DNA from: Bdellovibrionales bacterium
GTDB taxonomy: Bacteria > Bdellovibrionota > Bacteriovoracia > Bacteriovoracales > Bacteriovoracaceae
Direction: 5' to 3'
Assembly: GCA_030638415.1 (NCBI GenBank)
Contig: DAOWEO010000077.1
Coordinates: forward strand, 1-42,174
DNA length: 42,174 nt
Both the position numbers and the translations under genes were made by a program. Positions 31,226-40,145 of this stretch are shown here, piece after piece. The first letter of the stretch is position 1; every line of letters starts with the position of its first letter. The notes beneath the pieces were generated by a model. That model worked only from the letters and a program-made list of their open reading frames with translations. It was not told where the DNA came from and did not search any database.

Positions 31226-33535
31226 ATGAATAAATGGTTTGAGCTTCATTTTAGGTTTCGCTATCTTCTGTTTTTTTCCGTTATTTTAATTTCTTTTTGG
31301 GGATTTTCAAAAGCTCCAGACCTACCGATTAACTTATCATTAAGTAATCTTTTACCTGAAGATGATCCTAGTGTTTTAGACATGGAAGATGTTTCACAAG
31401 ATGTCGGTGGAGTAGGGTACCTAATGTTATTAATAGGCCCAACCAAGTCTCCAGAACTTTATTTATCTACAATTGCACGTGAAATTGAAGCAAAAGTTGA
31501 AGATGTAAAATATCTCTTTTATGAAAAAGAGCGGTACCGTTTAAAAGATCGAACTCTTTATCTGCTATCTAAGCAAGAGTTTCGCAAGTTAAAAAGAAAT
31601 GCACAAACTCTTTTTAGAAAAGGAAAAACAGGATTTATCAATCTGGGATTAGAAGATCAAGAGCAAAAAAAAATAAATATTAAAAAATCTAAAGAGTACT
31701 TTCGAACTTTTAAAGCAGATAATGAAGTCCAGCAATACTATCTTTCAAAAAAGAAAGATTATGTGATGATGATGATAAAACCAACTTTTGAATCAGTTGA
31801 TTTAAAGAGATCTGCAAAATTATTAGAGTCAGTACAAAAAATTATAAAAAACATCTATCCTGAGCTCGCTTATCATATGGTGGGGCGCTACGTAGAAAAA
31901 GTAGAAGATACCAAACAGATGCAAAAAGACATTGCTAGGACTGGCTTAATTAGCGCTATTGGAATTGCACTGGTGTTAATCTTGGGTATGGGAAGTATTC
32001 GTGCCGCTTTTTTGATTATGTGTGGTGTTGTTCTCTCTATGGGATGGACTATTGGTCTTGCCTACTACTTGGTTGGACAGATAAATATTTTAACTGGTTT
32101 TTTATTGGCAATTCTGGCTGGTCTTGGTGCTGATTATGGCATTCATCTTATTAGACGTTTCTATGAAGAACTGTCTGATGGTGTCTCTAAAGCGACTGCG
32201 ATTAGAAATGCATATAATAAAACAGGTCGTGCACTATTTTCAGCGGCCTTAACGACAGTTATTGCATTTTTGGTTCTATATATGAGTGAGTTCAGGGGAT
32301 TCTCAGAACTTGGTGTGATTGCTGGATTTGGAGTACTTTCTATCTTTTTAGTATTCATGCTGACTTTTCCTGTTGTCGGATCATGGTTGAGTGAACATTT
32401 ATATCTTCAAGAGGCACGTAAGGTTTTTTCATTTTATCCTTTTAGTAAAAAAATGAGTCGTCTTTTAATTATAGTAATTCCCATTCTAGTTTGGGGATCT
32501 TTACAGGCCGAGTTTGAATATGACTTTAATCGTATGCGTAACCTATCGGCTAAGACTGATTTTTTAAATAATCTTTCGGTAAAACTGTATGGAAAGCCCA
32601 CTTCACCTGCAGCGATACTAGCTTCCTCTCGAGATGAAGCACATGAAATAAAGAAGTGGCTAGAGCAAGATAAATTTAAACTAGAAATTTTTGAAGTACT
32701 GTCGTTAAGCTCCGCCTTACCTGAGAAGATGAAGTCACGTTATAGAAAAATAAAAAAACTTAATAATTTAATTAAAGATAGCAGTGATGTGGAGCTAAAA
32801 GAAAAAACAGGTATTGATGCACAAGATATTAGAGACTGGTTAGCAAGCAAGCCTTATATGCGTTCTGATCTACCTCTTAATATTAATGAATCATTTGGAA
32901 AATCTGGAAATATTGTTTTGATCTATCCTGATCTAGAGCAAGATAACCGGGATAATATTTATGCTTTTGGAAGGGTTTTAAATCAGTTAAAAGAAAAATT
33001 CCCAAATGCAAAAATAGGTAGTGATACATTAGTTTTTATGCAGATTCTTGAACACATTATCGAAGATGGAAAATTTATTCTTATTTTCTTTTTATTTGGT
33101 ACTTTTATAACTTTTCTAATTGACCTAAGAAATATCAAGTCGGCAATTTTATTAGAGACACAGCTTATTTTTGGAATATTTTTTCTAATAGGGATGATGG
33201 GAGTCGCAGGAATGCGTTTTACTATAATGAATGTAGGTATGTTTCCAGCTATTTTAGCAGCAGGAATTGACATGGCCGTACATATTCGTCATCGTGAATT
33301 AGAAGGGCACTCTTCAATTAAGAGTGCATGGTTCTCTGCATCTGCTATTCACTTATCCCTGCTAACCACTCTTATTGGGTTTGGTTCACTATTTTTTGCT
33401 CAGGCAAAACTACTGCAAGGAATTGCGTGGATTTCAGTACTTGGGCAGATTGGAATGTACCTGATTTGTATGATCTTTTTTCCTGCTGTAAGGGATTTAC
33501 TTATGAAAGTGAAAACTGGGAAAGAAAGCATTTAA
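31226..33535 (+). CDS. RND-superfamily exporter (MMPL/HpnN-like)
   Basis: A 769-residue inner-membrane protein with two RND halves: helix 1 (12-30), periplasmic loop 1 (about 31-230), helices 2-6 (about 231-395), helix 7 (about 411-427), loop 2 (about 430-610) and helices 8-12. Charged residues sit in helix 4 (GLGADYGIHLIRRFYEEL) and its second-half counterpart (ILAAGIDMAVHIRHRE), as in proton-driven MMPL pumps. The loops are smaller than in HAE1-type drug pumps and there is no adaptor gene. HpnN, the closest idea, moves hopanoids to the outer membrane. The 3' end overlaps the opposite GATase gene by 35 bp. Confidence 0.85.
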   Translation: MNKWFELHFRFRYLLFFSVILISFWGFSKAPDLPINLSLSNLLPEDDPSVLDMEDVSQDVGGVGYLMLLIGPTKSPELYLSTIAREIEAKVEDVKYLFYEKERYRLKDRTLYLLSKQEFRKLKRNAQTLFRKGKTGFINLGLEDQEQKKINIKKSKEYFRTFKADNEVQQYYLSKKKDYVMMMIKPTFESVDLKRSAKLLESVQKIIKNIYPELAYHMVGRYVEKVEDTKQMQKDIARTGLISAIGIALVLILGMGSIRAAFLIMCGVVLSMGWTIGLAYYLVGQINILTGFLLAILAGLGADYGIHLIRRFYEELSDGVSKATAIRNAYNKTGRALFSAALTTVIAFLVLYMSEFRGFSELGVIAGFGVLSIFLVFMLTFPVVGSWLSEHLYLQEARKVFSFYPFSKKMSRLLIIVIPILVWGSLQAEFEYDFNRMRNLSAKTDFLNNLSVKLYGKPTSPAAILASSRDEAHEIKKWLEQDKFKLEIFEVLSLSSALPEKMKSRYRKIKKLNNLIKDSSDVELKEKTGIDAQDIRDWLASKPYMRSDLPLNINESFGKSGNIVLIYPDLEQDNRDNIYAFGRVLNQLKEKFPNAKIGSDTLVFMQILEHIIEDGKFILIFFLFGTFITFLIDLRNIKSAILLETQLIFGIFFLIGMMGVAGMRFTIMNVGMFPAILAAGIDMAVHIRHRELEGHSSIKSAWFSASAIHLSLLTTLIGFGSLFFAQAKLLQGIAWISVLGQIGMYLICMIFFPAVRDLLMKVKTGKESI

Positions 33536-34178
33536 GTACTTTGTCTCCCCCTTGTAAAATATCATGATGTTCTTGATCAGTAGGCAGAGGAGTCATATTT
33601 CTCTGTATAAAACCATTATCAGATTCAGGGTGCCCTTGAACTCCCCAAAATGGATATTGCTTATGAAAAATCATTTCAAATTCACAGAGATGTGAACTTG
33701 CCAATGGTATAAAGTCATCTGTAATCTTTTTTATTTCTTGCTGATGAGCGTAGCCCAAGGTGAGTTTTTCATCTTTTCTAAAATAATTAAAATAGTCATG
33801 GTTAAATATAATTTCTCTGCTACCTGAAAACTTCTTTTTATCATTTTGAATAAAATCTACGGTACAACCTAGAGCATCTGCAATAAGTTGATGACCAAAG
33901 CATATTCCTAAGGATGGGATACCTTGCTCTAATTTATTGATGACAAAAGTAGACAAATCTTTATGCCAGTCTAATCGATCAGATACATTAGAGTTACTTC
34001 CTAGTATAACCATGCCGTCAATTCTTGTGGCTTGTAGTAAAGTCTCTACACCATAATGGGAAGGCAGGTGGTAGGTATAGCGATAAGGGGTTCTCTCTGC
34101 AAAATAGTTAAGACAGTTAAGCGAAAGATGCTTAATTGAATTATCTATAATTGCAATTACTGGAGTTTGCTTTAGCAA
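33501..34178 (-). CDS. Class I glutamine amidotransferase-like protein
   Basis: A 225-residue GATase1 domain with no fused synthetase: nucleophile elbow GICFGHQL (Cys93), His183 and Glu185 in QGHPESD complete the triad. Such free domains act in gamma-glutamyl hydrolysis or as GMP-synthase-like amidotransferases; the substrate is unknown. The start is TTG (34178), overlapping the protease stop by 7 nt, so they are coupled. An ATG start is absent near the N-terminus. Confidence 0.82.
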   Translation of the reverse strand: MLKQTPVIAIIDNSIKHLSLNCLNYFAERTPYRYTYHLPSHYGVETLLQATRIDGMVILGSNSNVSDRLDWHKDLSTFVINKLEQGIPSLGICFGHQLIADALGCTVDFIQNDKKKFSGSREIIFNHDYFNYFRKDEKLTLGYAHQQEIKKITDDFIPLASSHLCEFEMIFHKQYPFWGVQGHPESDNGFIQRNMTPLPTDQEHHDILQGGDKVLKCFLSQFSLS

Positions 34179-35500
34179 GATTTACCTTGCTTATTAACTA
34201 ATTGCTCTAAGTGGTTCACTCTGATAATTGCAGGAGGGTGTGAGTGGTAATATGCACTATATAAAGGGTCAGGAGTTAAGGTACTGGCATTGTCTTTATA
34301 CATTTTAACCAAGGCAGATATTAGTTTATTAGGATCGGCATATTGAGATGCAAATTCATCAGCTTCGAACTCTTGTTTCCTGGAAGACCATGAAGAGATA
34401 GGTGTGAGGAAAAAAGTATATACTGAAGAGACAGTCATAAACAGAGCTAATGCCATATAAGTAGAAGGTATTGATACTCCATGGCCAAGGTAAAAAAGAT
34501 TTGCCTCGTAGAGAAATCCTAATATTGCAAATCCAAGTAAGCTCATAGCAATTGCCTTGATTAACATTTTAAAAACATGCTTCTTTTTAAAATGACCTAG
34601 TTCATGAGCCAGTACTGCTTCAATTTCTTTTGGTTCAAGAGTTTCAAGTAACGTATCAAAAAATACAATACGTTTCTTTTTTCCAAATCCAGTAAAATAG
34701 GCATTGCCGTGAGCACTTCTTTTAGATGCATCCATTACAAATAATTCATCATGAGGAAAATCAACTCTTTGCAATAAAGCTACAATAGTGTTTTTGATGT
34801 CCCCATCCTCGAGAGGGCTAAATTTATTAAACAAGGGGGCTATGAAATTTGGGTAAATTAGTAATAATCCTAATTGAATGATGGTCAGAAAACCCCAAGC
34901 ATAGATCCACCAAAATTGTCCAAGATAGTTCATAATAGATAAAATACCAGCGAGAATTGGTACTCCAATAATTATACCTAAGGCACCACCTTTAAAAATA
35001 TCAATGATAAATATTTTAATAGTGGTCTTATTGAAACCAAATTTCTCTTCTATAATAAATGTAGAATATATACTTTCAGGTAGTGAAATTATAAAGCTGA
35101 TAATACTATAGAGTCCAAAAAAGATTAATCCTGTGGTTAGTGGAGTTGTCGCATAGCTTCTAGCAACTCTATCAATAAGATTAAAACCACCACCTGCTGT
35201 CCACAACAGGAGGACAACTATTGCAATAAGTGAGGATATAATACCAAAGTTTATTTTGGCCATAGAGTAAGATGCTGCTTTTTGATGGTCAGCAAGGGTA
35301 ATCTTCTCTTGAAATTTTTTAGGAACTTCATTTTGATGTTGCTGAATATAGCGTCTATTTTTTAATTCTAAGTAAAATTCAATTGCAGCTTTTAATAAAA
35401 TAAAAGTAAAAAAAAATTTTGTCACTAGTGAAGCAGTGAGAAATGGGAAGTAATTTTGAATGAAATGCATATAAACCTTTTGTTGAATCTTTTTTATCAT
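34172..35500 (-). CDS. M48 (Ste24/CAAX-type) membrane metalloprotease
   Basis: A 442-residue membrane protease with the Ste24 layout: several helices in the first 220 residues, DASKRSAHGNAYFTGFG, the zinc motif HELGHFKKKH (His299, Glu300, His303) and the third ligand Glu377 in SRKQEFEADEFA. Eukaryotic Ste24 trims prenylated CAAX proteins; bacterial members lack such substrates and may handle membrane-protein quality control. An in-frame ATG at residue 11 with an AAAGG site is an alternative start. Confidence 0.88.
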   Translation of the reverse strand: MIKKIQQKVYMHFIQNYFPFLTASLVTKFFFTFILLKAAIEFYLELKNRRYIQQHQNEVPKKFQEKITLADHQKAASYSMAKINFGIISSLIAIVVLLLWTAGGGFNLIDRVARSYATTPLTTGLIFFGLYSIISFIISLPESIYSTFIIEEKFGFNKTTIKIFIIDIFKGGALGIIIGVPILAGILSIMNYLGQFWWIYAWGFLTIIQLGLLLIYPNFIAPLFNKFSPLEDGDIKNTIVALLQRVDFPHDELFVMDASKRSAHGNAYFTGFGKKKRIVFFDTLLETLEPKEIEAVLAHELGHFKKKHVFKMLIKAIAMSLLGFAILGFLYEANLFYLGHGVSIPSTYMALALFMTVSSVYTFFLTPISSWSSRKQEFEADEFASQYADPNKLISALVKMYKDNASTLTPDPLYSAYYHSHPPAIIRVNHLEQLVNKQGKSC

Positions 35501-35508
35501 AATATACT
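35480..35508 (+). promoter_or_regulatory. Weak candidate promoter of the MBL-fold gene
   Basis: TTGTTG (35480-35485), 17-nt spacer, TATACT (35503-35508), 28 nt before the ATG; it overlaps the start of the divergent protease gene. A second tatact follows at 35514-35519. Confidence 0.3.
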
Positions 35509-35535
35509 ACCTCTATACTTGAGAAAAGGCGATAG

Positions 35536-36243
35536 ATGAAAATTTGGCAGTGGGGCCCGATGGGGTATTTGAAAAACTTTGGTTATGCTATAGAGCTAGG
35601 TCATAGAGTCTATCTTATTGACCCTATTTCAATGGAAAACAGTCTCTTTAGAGATGATATTGAGAGATTTATCAGTCAGGACAAAAAAATCTATTTGACT
35701 AATACTCATTCACATCAAGATCATTGCGATAATAATCAAGAGCTTTTAAATCACTATCCTGAGATTTTATTTTTGGACCACTTTAAACTGCAAGATCAAG
35801 CTATTTTATATCGTACATCAGAAAGTTATATACAGGTTTATAGTATGCCAGGACATATTACAGACCACTGTATTTTTATTGCAATGGTTAACAACGAGTC
35901 ACATTCTGCAATTTTAGGAGATACAATATTTCATGGAGGAGTAGGCAATTGCCGGAGTGGTGATGCTTTAGAGCTTTTTTCCTCTATTCAGAAGATCAAG
36001 CAATTGGTATGTAACAAAACAAAATTATATTTTGGGCATGATTATTTTTTAGATAATTGTGAGTTTCTTATGAATAATGGTATGGTGTTACCATCTTTTA
36101 TCCAAGGTCGATATGATAGAAGAGTAAGTGAAGAAGTATATATTATAACAACATGGCAGGATGAGATGTCATATAATAAATTTTTACAAATTGAAGATAT
36201 GAAACAATTTATAGATTTACGAACCAAGCGTGACTGCTGGTAA
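35536..36243 (+). CDS. Metallo-beta-lactamase-fold hydrolase, glyoxalase-II-like
   Basis: A 235-residue MBL-fold protein with a full two-metal site: THSHQDH (His58, His60, Asp62, His63), PGHITDH (His107), ILGDT (Asp129) and YFGHDY (His168). The order and the GGVGNCRSGDALELFSSI segment resemble hydroxyacylglutathione hydrolases, which finish methylglyoxal detoxification, but the C-terminal substrate domain is short and divergent. The peroxiredoxin gene follows 12 nt after the stop, so a stress-related pair is possible. Confidence 0.82.
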   Translation: MKIWQWGPMGYLKNFGYAIELGHRVYLIDPISMENSLFRDDIERFISQDKKIYLTNTHSHQDHCDNNQELLNHYPEILFLDHFKLQDQAILYRTSESYIQVYSMPGHITDHCIFIAMVNNESHSAILGDTIFHGGVGNCRSGDALELFSSIQKIKQLVCNKTKLYFGHDYFLDNCEFLMNNGMVLPSFIQGRYDRRVSEEVYIITTWQDEMSYNKFLQIEDMKQFIDLRTKRDCW

Positions 36244-36255
36244 GCCAAGGAATAA

Positions 36256-36750
36256 ATGATGGAATTATTAGAAGTAGGTAAGGTTGCACCAAGTTTTACA
36301 TTACAAAATCAGAAAGGTGACAAAGTCTCTTTAAAAGATTTTAAAGGTGAGAAGTATGTTGTGTTATATTTTTACCCGAAGGCACTGACTCCTGGATGTA
36401 CTATACAGGCATGTGGTATTCGTGATGCAAAGAGAACGTTCTCTGCTAATGAGACTGTTGTGTTGGGGATTAGCCCCGACCCTGTTAATAAATTAGAGCG
36501 ATTTAATGAAAAAAAATCACTCAATTTTGATTTACTGTCTGATTTAGAACATAAAATTGCTGACAAGTATCGTGCGTGGGGACCTAAGAAATTTATGGGT
36601 AAAAGTTATGATGGTATCCACCGTGTAACTTATATTATTGGTAAAGATGGAAAAATTAAACATGTCATGGCTAGGGTTAAAACAAAATCACATCATGATG
36701 ATATTTTAGAAATTATTCGTACTTTTAAAAGTAATGCTAAATCTACATAG
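36256..36750 (+). CDS. bcp: Bcp-type thioredoxin-dependent peroxiredoxin
   Basis: A 164-residue peroxiredoxin that reduces peroxides. Peroxidatic Cys48 and resolving Cys53 lie in YPKALTPGCTIQACGIRD, the five-residue spacing of the Bcp/PrxQ group; usual members have D-x-T-P-G-C-T, so only the residue before LTPGCT differs. Start ATGATG leaves either Met possible. Its last 8 bp overlap the convergent small gene. Confidence 0.92.
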   Translation: MMELLEVGKVAPSFTLQNQKGDKVSLKDFKGEKYVVLYFYPKALTPGCTIQACGIRDAKRTFSANETVVLGISPDPVNKLERFNEKKSLNFDLLSDLEHKIADKYRAWGPKKFMGKSYDGIHRVTYIIGKDGKIKHVMARVKTKSHHDDILEIIRTFKSNAKST

Positions 36751-36982
36751 TTCTTTCTGATATTATTTCAAAAGAAATTTTATTTTTTAATCCAGTTAAA
36801 ATAGTTTGTAGCTCTGGGTAGAGTTCAGGAGATCCTGTTATTTCAATATCTCTGTGCGTGACGCCAGTTTCATAGGGGAGAGTAGAGTAAAAACATATTC
36901 CCTCATTAGCTTCTAGAGTAAAATATAGAAATGCTGAATCTTGCTTAGGAACTCTGAGTATCATTTGATAAAAACTGTCCAA
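36743..36982 (-). CDS. Small DUF4911-like protein
   Basis: A 79-residue soluble protein (VPKQDSAFLYFTLEANEG, then ITGSPELYPELQTILTGL) whose pattern resembles DUF4911, a short family of unknown function. The TTG start at 36982 is favoured because GAGG lies 5 nt upstream; the ATG at 36964 is the alternative. It overlaps the 3' end of bcp by 8 bp. Confidence 0.6.
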   Translation of the reverse strand: MDSFYQMILRVPKQDSAFLYFTLEANEGICFYSTLPYETGVTHRDIEITGSPELYPELQTILTGLKNKISFEIISERTM

Positions 36983-37014
36983 TATTGCCTCTTTTTTCTG
37001 CTATATAATGATAT

Positions 37015-37042
37015 TTGACTTACTGCATACATCAATTAGAAT
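37015..37042 (+). promoter_or_regulatory. Candidate promoter of the lipoprotein-LysM-topA unit
   Basis: TTGACT (37015-37020), 16-nt spacer, TAGAAT (37037-37042), each 5 of 6 to consensus, 52 nt before the lipoprotein ATG, which has GGAGGACAGAGAG upstream. Confidence 0.55.
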
Positions 37043-37094
37043 AATATTAAGGTTTAGTCAATCTTGAATATTTCATGTCACGGAGGACAGAGAG

Positions 37095-37805
37095 ATGGTG
37101 GACTTAAAAACTCTTATAAAAATTAGTGTACTTTCGTTAATATTCCTTAACCTTAGTAGTTGCTCACTGTTCTCTTCTTCACGAAATGTTGTAGCTGATA
37201 GTAAAAATAAAGGCAAAGGTAAGGCTGCTGTAACCACAGTTGCTAAAGCACAATATGATGAACTTCTCAAAAAGTATCAGGTATTATTGCGACGCAACAG
37301 GCAGTTAGAAGGAGATGACCTCCCAGCTGATGTTACAGTTTCCCCACCTGCAAATTTACCTAAATTAGCAGAAACTGTAGATGTGTTTGCTAAGCAACTT
37401 GATAAGGTTGCAGAAGTACAAAATAGTTCAAAAAATTTAATCTCAGTAGCGGCTCCATTTATACGTAAAGACATGGAAGGACAGATTGCAGATATCAAAA
37501 AAGTAATTCAATTAATAGATAAAAACCACTTTGATGAAGCATTGCAAATTCTTAAAATTCTGGAATCATCAAAATACTCTCAGATTGCTGTGAGGTCTAA
37601 ATTTTATACTGGAGAGGTTCTATTTCGCCAAGGAGAGTTTGATTTAGCCATGCAGCTATTCGAAGAGGTTATTAATCGCTATGCGTTTTCGGGGATTGTG
37701 CTAAAAACGTTGGGACGCCTAATCATTTGTAGTGAAAAGCTAAAAATTAAAAAGAAATATGATTTATATTATTCAATTTTACATGATTTTTTTAAAACGG
37801 CATAA
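37095..37805 (+). CDS. Lipoprotein with TPR-like C-terminal repeats
   Basis: A 236-residue predicted lipoprotein: signal peptide with lipobox LSSC (Cys23), Ser at the next position, so outer-membrane placement is likely. A Lys/Ala-rich linker follows, then a Pro-rich segment (DVTVSPPANLPK) and, from about residue 135, helical repeats of TPR type (IDKNHFDEALQILKILES, FRQGEFDLAMQLFEEVINRY). Helical repeats of this kind often hold wall-linked partners. It is followed 15 nt later by the LysM gene, and the pair probably acts together. No specific family assigned. Confidence 0.75.
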   Translation: MVDLKTLIKISVLSLIFLNLSSCSLFSSSRNVVADSKNKGKGKAAVTTVAKAQYDELLKKYQVLLRRNRQLEGDDLPADVTVSPPANLPKLAETVDVFAKQLDKVAEVQNSSKNLISVAAPFIRKDMEGQIADIKKVIQLIDKNHFDEALQILKILESSKYSQIAVRSKFYTGEVLFRQGEFDLAMQLFEEVINRYAFSGIVLKTLGRLIICSEKLKIKKKYDLYYSILHDFFKTA

Positions 37806-37820
37806 AGGATTTTAGTTAGA

Positions 37821-40112
37821 ATGAAATTTAACTGGTTTATTTTCATTTTTATTTGCATATTTAGCAACAGCTCCGTTGTCATTGCTGCTGCTGATGATTT
37901 AGAGTTTATTGATGATGAAGATGCAAAAATTTTTGAAAGTATTAATCAACAAGATATGTCCCTACTGGAGTCAGGGGACGATCTACAGTCGTTAAGAGAG
38001 GATATTGATGAGATTGCAGATGACTTAAGGTTTGAAAGCAAAGGTGATGTTTTTACACAATCTATCAAGAAAATTAGAAAAAGAAATAAGATAATTGCTG
38101 TGGAAAAAAAGAGAATTGCAATAGAGGAAAAGCGGAAGAGTCAGGGGCGCAAAGCATTATTAAAGAAAAAAAGTCTAAGCAAAGCCGATGAGCAGATACT
38201 GTCGCAGAAAGAAATATCTACTGGAGCTAAATCCAAAAGTGATTCCAAGTGGGCAAAGACGAATGATAAGTTAAATAGCAATACCACTCTTGTCAAAAAA
38301 GAGAGTGACAATGGTGAGATTTTTGATGTTGGGGATGAAGAGAAAAAATTATTAGAGATAGCAGAAAAAATTGAGGGAAGAATCCCTAAAAAAGAGTGGA
38401 ATGAAATTGCTCTGGTCGCTAAACAGAGTCAGTATATAATAAAAAAACATGACAACCTATGGAGAGTTTCTAGGCGCTTTTTTGGCTCTGGATTTTACTA
38501 TTCTAAAGTTTGGTCTTTGAATCCACAAATTACAAATCCACACGAAATTGAGCCTGGTATGGTGTTATTATTTGATACTGGAACAATGGATACTCCTCCA
38601 AATGTATCTATAGGGGAGTTCAAGAAAAATAAGGATGAAAAAGGTAATGTTGTTAAGAATGGTAAACAAAGTTTTATTGCAAAATTTGAATTAACAAACT
38701 TTGGAGAGAACGTGACTCCTAAGTGGCTTCCTGACAGAGAAGAACTTGTGGTTGAAGGGCATTATTTTACTTATGCTTCAGAAGAGACATATGATGATTT
38801 GATCAAGATGGGAAATGTTAACCTTGTCGATGAGTATAAAAGATATACTCCTCCCTTTACAGAGATAAACGTTCGAGAGCCTGGTGATGATTATGATGCT
38901 GTTGGCTTTGATAGAAATTCTAAGATATCTTTTGATTACAGCGAAGGGTTTTATTTAAATACTTTTGTTACAACAAATATTGTTCAAGACTTAGGGGTTG
39001 TTACAAATTTACGCAGTGAGAAGTCCTTTATACTGAATCATACTTATATCTATGTAAAATTTGATTTAGATGTTGCAGTGAAGCCAGGAGATCTCTTTTC
39101 AATTTATGGATCTGAAGGGAAGGTTAGCCATAGTGTTTCAGACCGGACTGGGTACAGGTATACAATTTTAGCTCAGCTAAAGGCAATTAGAAAAATAAAT
39201 GATAAATGGGAGTGCTTAGTTCAGGATATTGCAGGAGTTGCTCAGCGTGGAGATCGAATTACTATTCATACTGCTAAAATCAACCAAATTACCAAAACCT
39301 TTAGTAGGCGAAAAATAGAAGCAGCAATTGTTGACTCCTATAAGAAGACAATAAGCGGTATTCACTTTGGTGACGTGGTATATCTAGATCGAGGACGTGC
39401 TGACGGCATTGAAATGGGTAATGTCTTTGAGGTATTCTCTAGTGATGACAAGGGAACGAACAGACGTATTACTCCCGACCCAACATATGTGATTGGAGAA
39501 CTAACAGTTATAAGTTTGACTGATAATTTTGCAACAGCATTGGTGACAAATAGTGGAGATGTGGCTCAACTTGGAAATATTGTAATATCTAAAACAGAGC
39601 AAGATGCAATGAATTTACTTAAAATCAGGCAAGGATTTATTGATGGTAACTTATCAAAGTTAGAGAGCAGTGCACTAGAAGAGTTGGATGTTGAATTAAA
39701 CCTAGAAGATGTGAGTGACGATCTACTGGCCAAAGCTGATAAAATGACTCTCACTGAAGATGAGCTCGATGAGCTGGAAAGACAAGAGCGTGAAAAATCA
39801 ATAATGAAGGATCATGAGAGAGATTTAAAAGGTCTCGAACGCATGGAAGGGGAGCTTGAGAGTGTTGAAAAACAGCTTAATGAGTCAAAACTTGATGAAG
39901 ATGCTCTTTTGGAAGGTGAAAACCTAGAGAATATTGAGGGAAATACTAAGAAACTTAGTGAAAATGCCTTTGAGTCTCTTAATGAAATAGAGAAAAATAT
40001 TGGTAAAAAGTATCTTGATGAGGATCTTAATGCTAAAGAAAATCCTTATGGATTGACAAAATATGACATAGAAGAGATAGAGGAACTATTAAATTCTAAA
40101 GACAATAATTAA
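37821..40112 (+). CDS. Large secreted LysM-domain protein
   Basis: A 763-residue protein with signal peptide (ends at about residue 22). An acidic/basic, probably coiled region (25-190) precedes one LysM domain at about 203-250 (YIIKKHDNLWRVSRRFFGSG, NPQITNPHEIEPGMVLLF), which binds peptidoglycan. A long beta-rich middle (about 260-590) and an acidic coiled C-terminus (595-763) follow. No catalytic wall-hydrolase motif is visible, so a structural or adaptor role is likelier. Its neighbour is the TPR lipoprotein; topA follows 33 nt later. Confidence 0.82.
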   Translation: MKFNWFIFIFICIFSNSSVVIAAADDLEFIDDEDAKIFESINQQDMSLLESGDDLQSLREDIDEIADDLRFESKGDVFTQSIKKIRKRNKIIAVEKKRIAIEEKRKSQGRKALLKKKSLSKADEQILSQKEISTGAKSKSDSKWAKTNDKLNSNTTLVKKESDNGEIFDVGDEEKKLLEIAEKIEGRIPKKEWNEIALVAKQSQYIIKKHDNLWRVSRRFFGSGFYYSKVWSLNPQITNPHEIEPGMVLLFDTGTMDTPPNVSIGEFKKNKDEKGNVVKNGKQSFIAKFELTNFGENVTPKWLPDREELVVEGHYFTYASEETYDDLIKMGNVNLVDEYKRYTPPFTEINVREPGDDYDAVGFDRNSKISFDYSEGFYLNTFVTTNIVQDLGVVTNLRSEKSFILNHTYIYVKFDLDVAVKPGDLFSIYGSEGKVSHSVSDRTGYRYTILAQLKAIRKINDKWECLVQDIAGVAQRGDRITIHTAKINQITKTFSRRKIEAAIVDSYKKTISGIHFGDVVYLDRGRADGIEMGNVFEVFSSDDKGTNRRITPDPTYVIGELTVISLTDNFATALVTNSGDVAQLGNIVISKTEQDAMNLLKIRQGFIDGNLSKLESSALEELDVELNLEDVSDDLLAKADKMTLTEDELDELERQEREKSIMKDHERDLKGLERMEGELESVEKQLNESKLDEDALLEGENLENIEGNTKKLSENAFESLNEIEKNIGKKYLDEDLNAKENPYGLTKYDIEEIEELLNSKDNN

Positions 40113-40145
40113 AAATAAATATTATAAAATAAAAAAGGTTTATTG

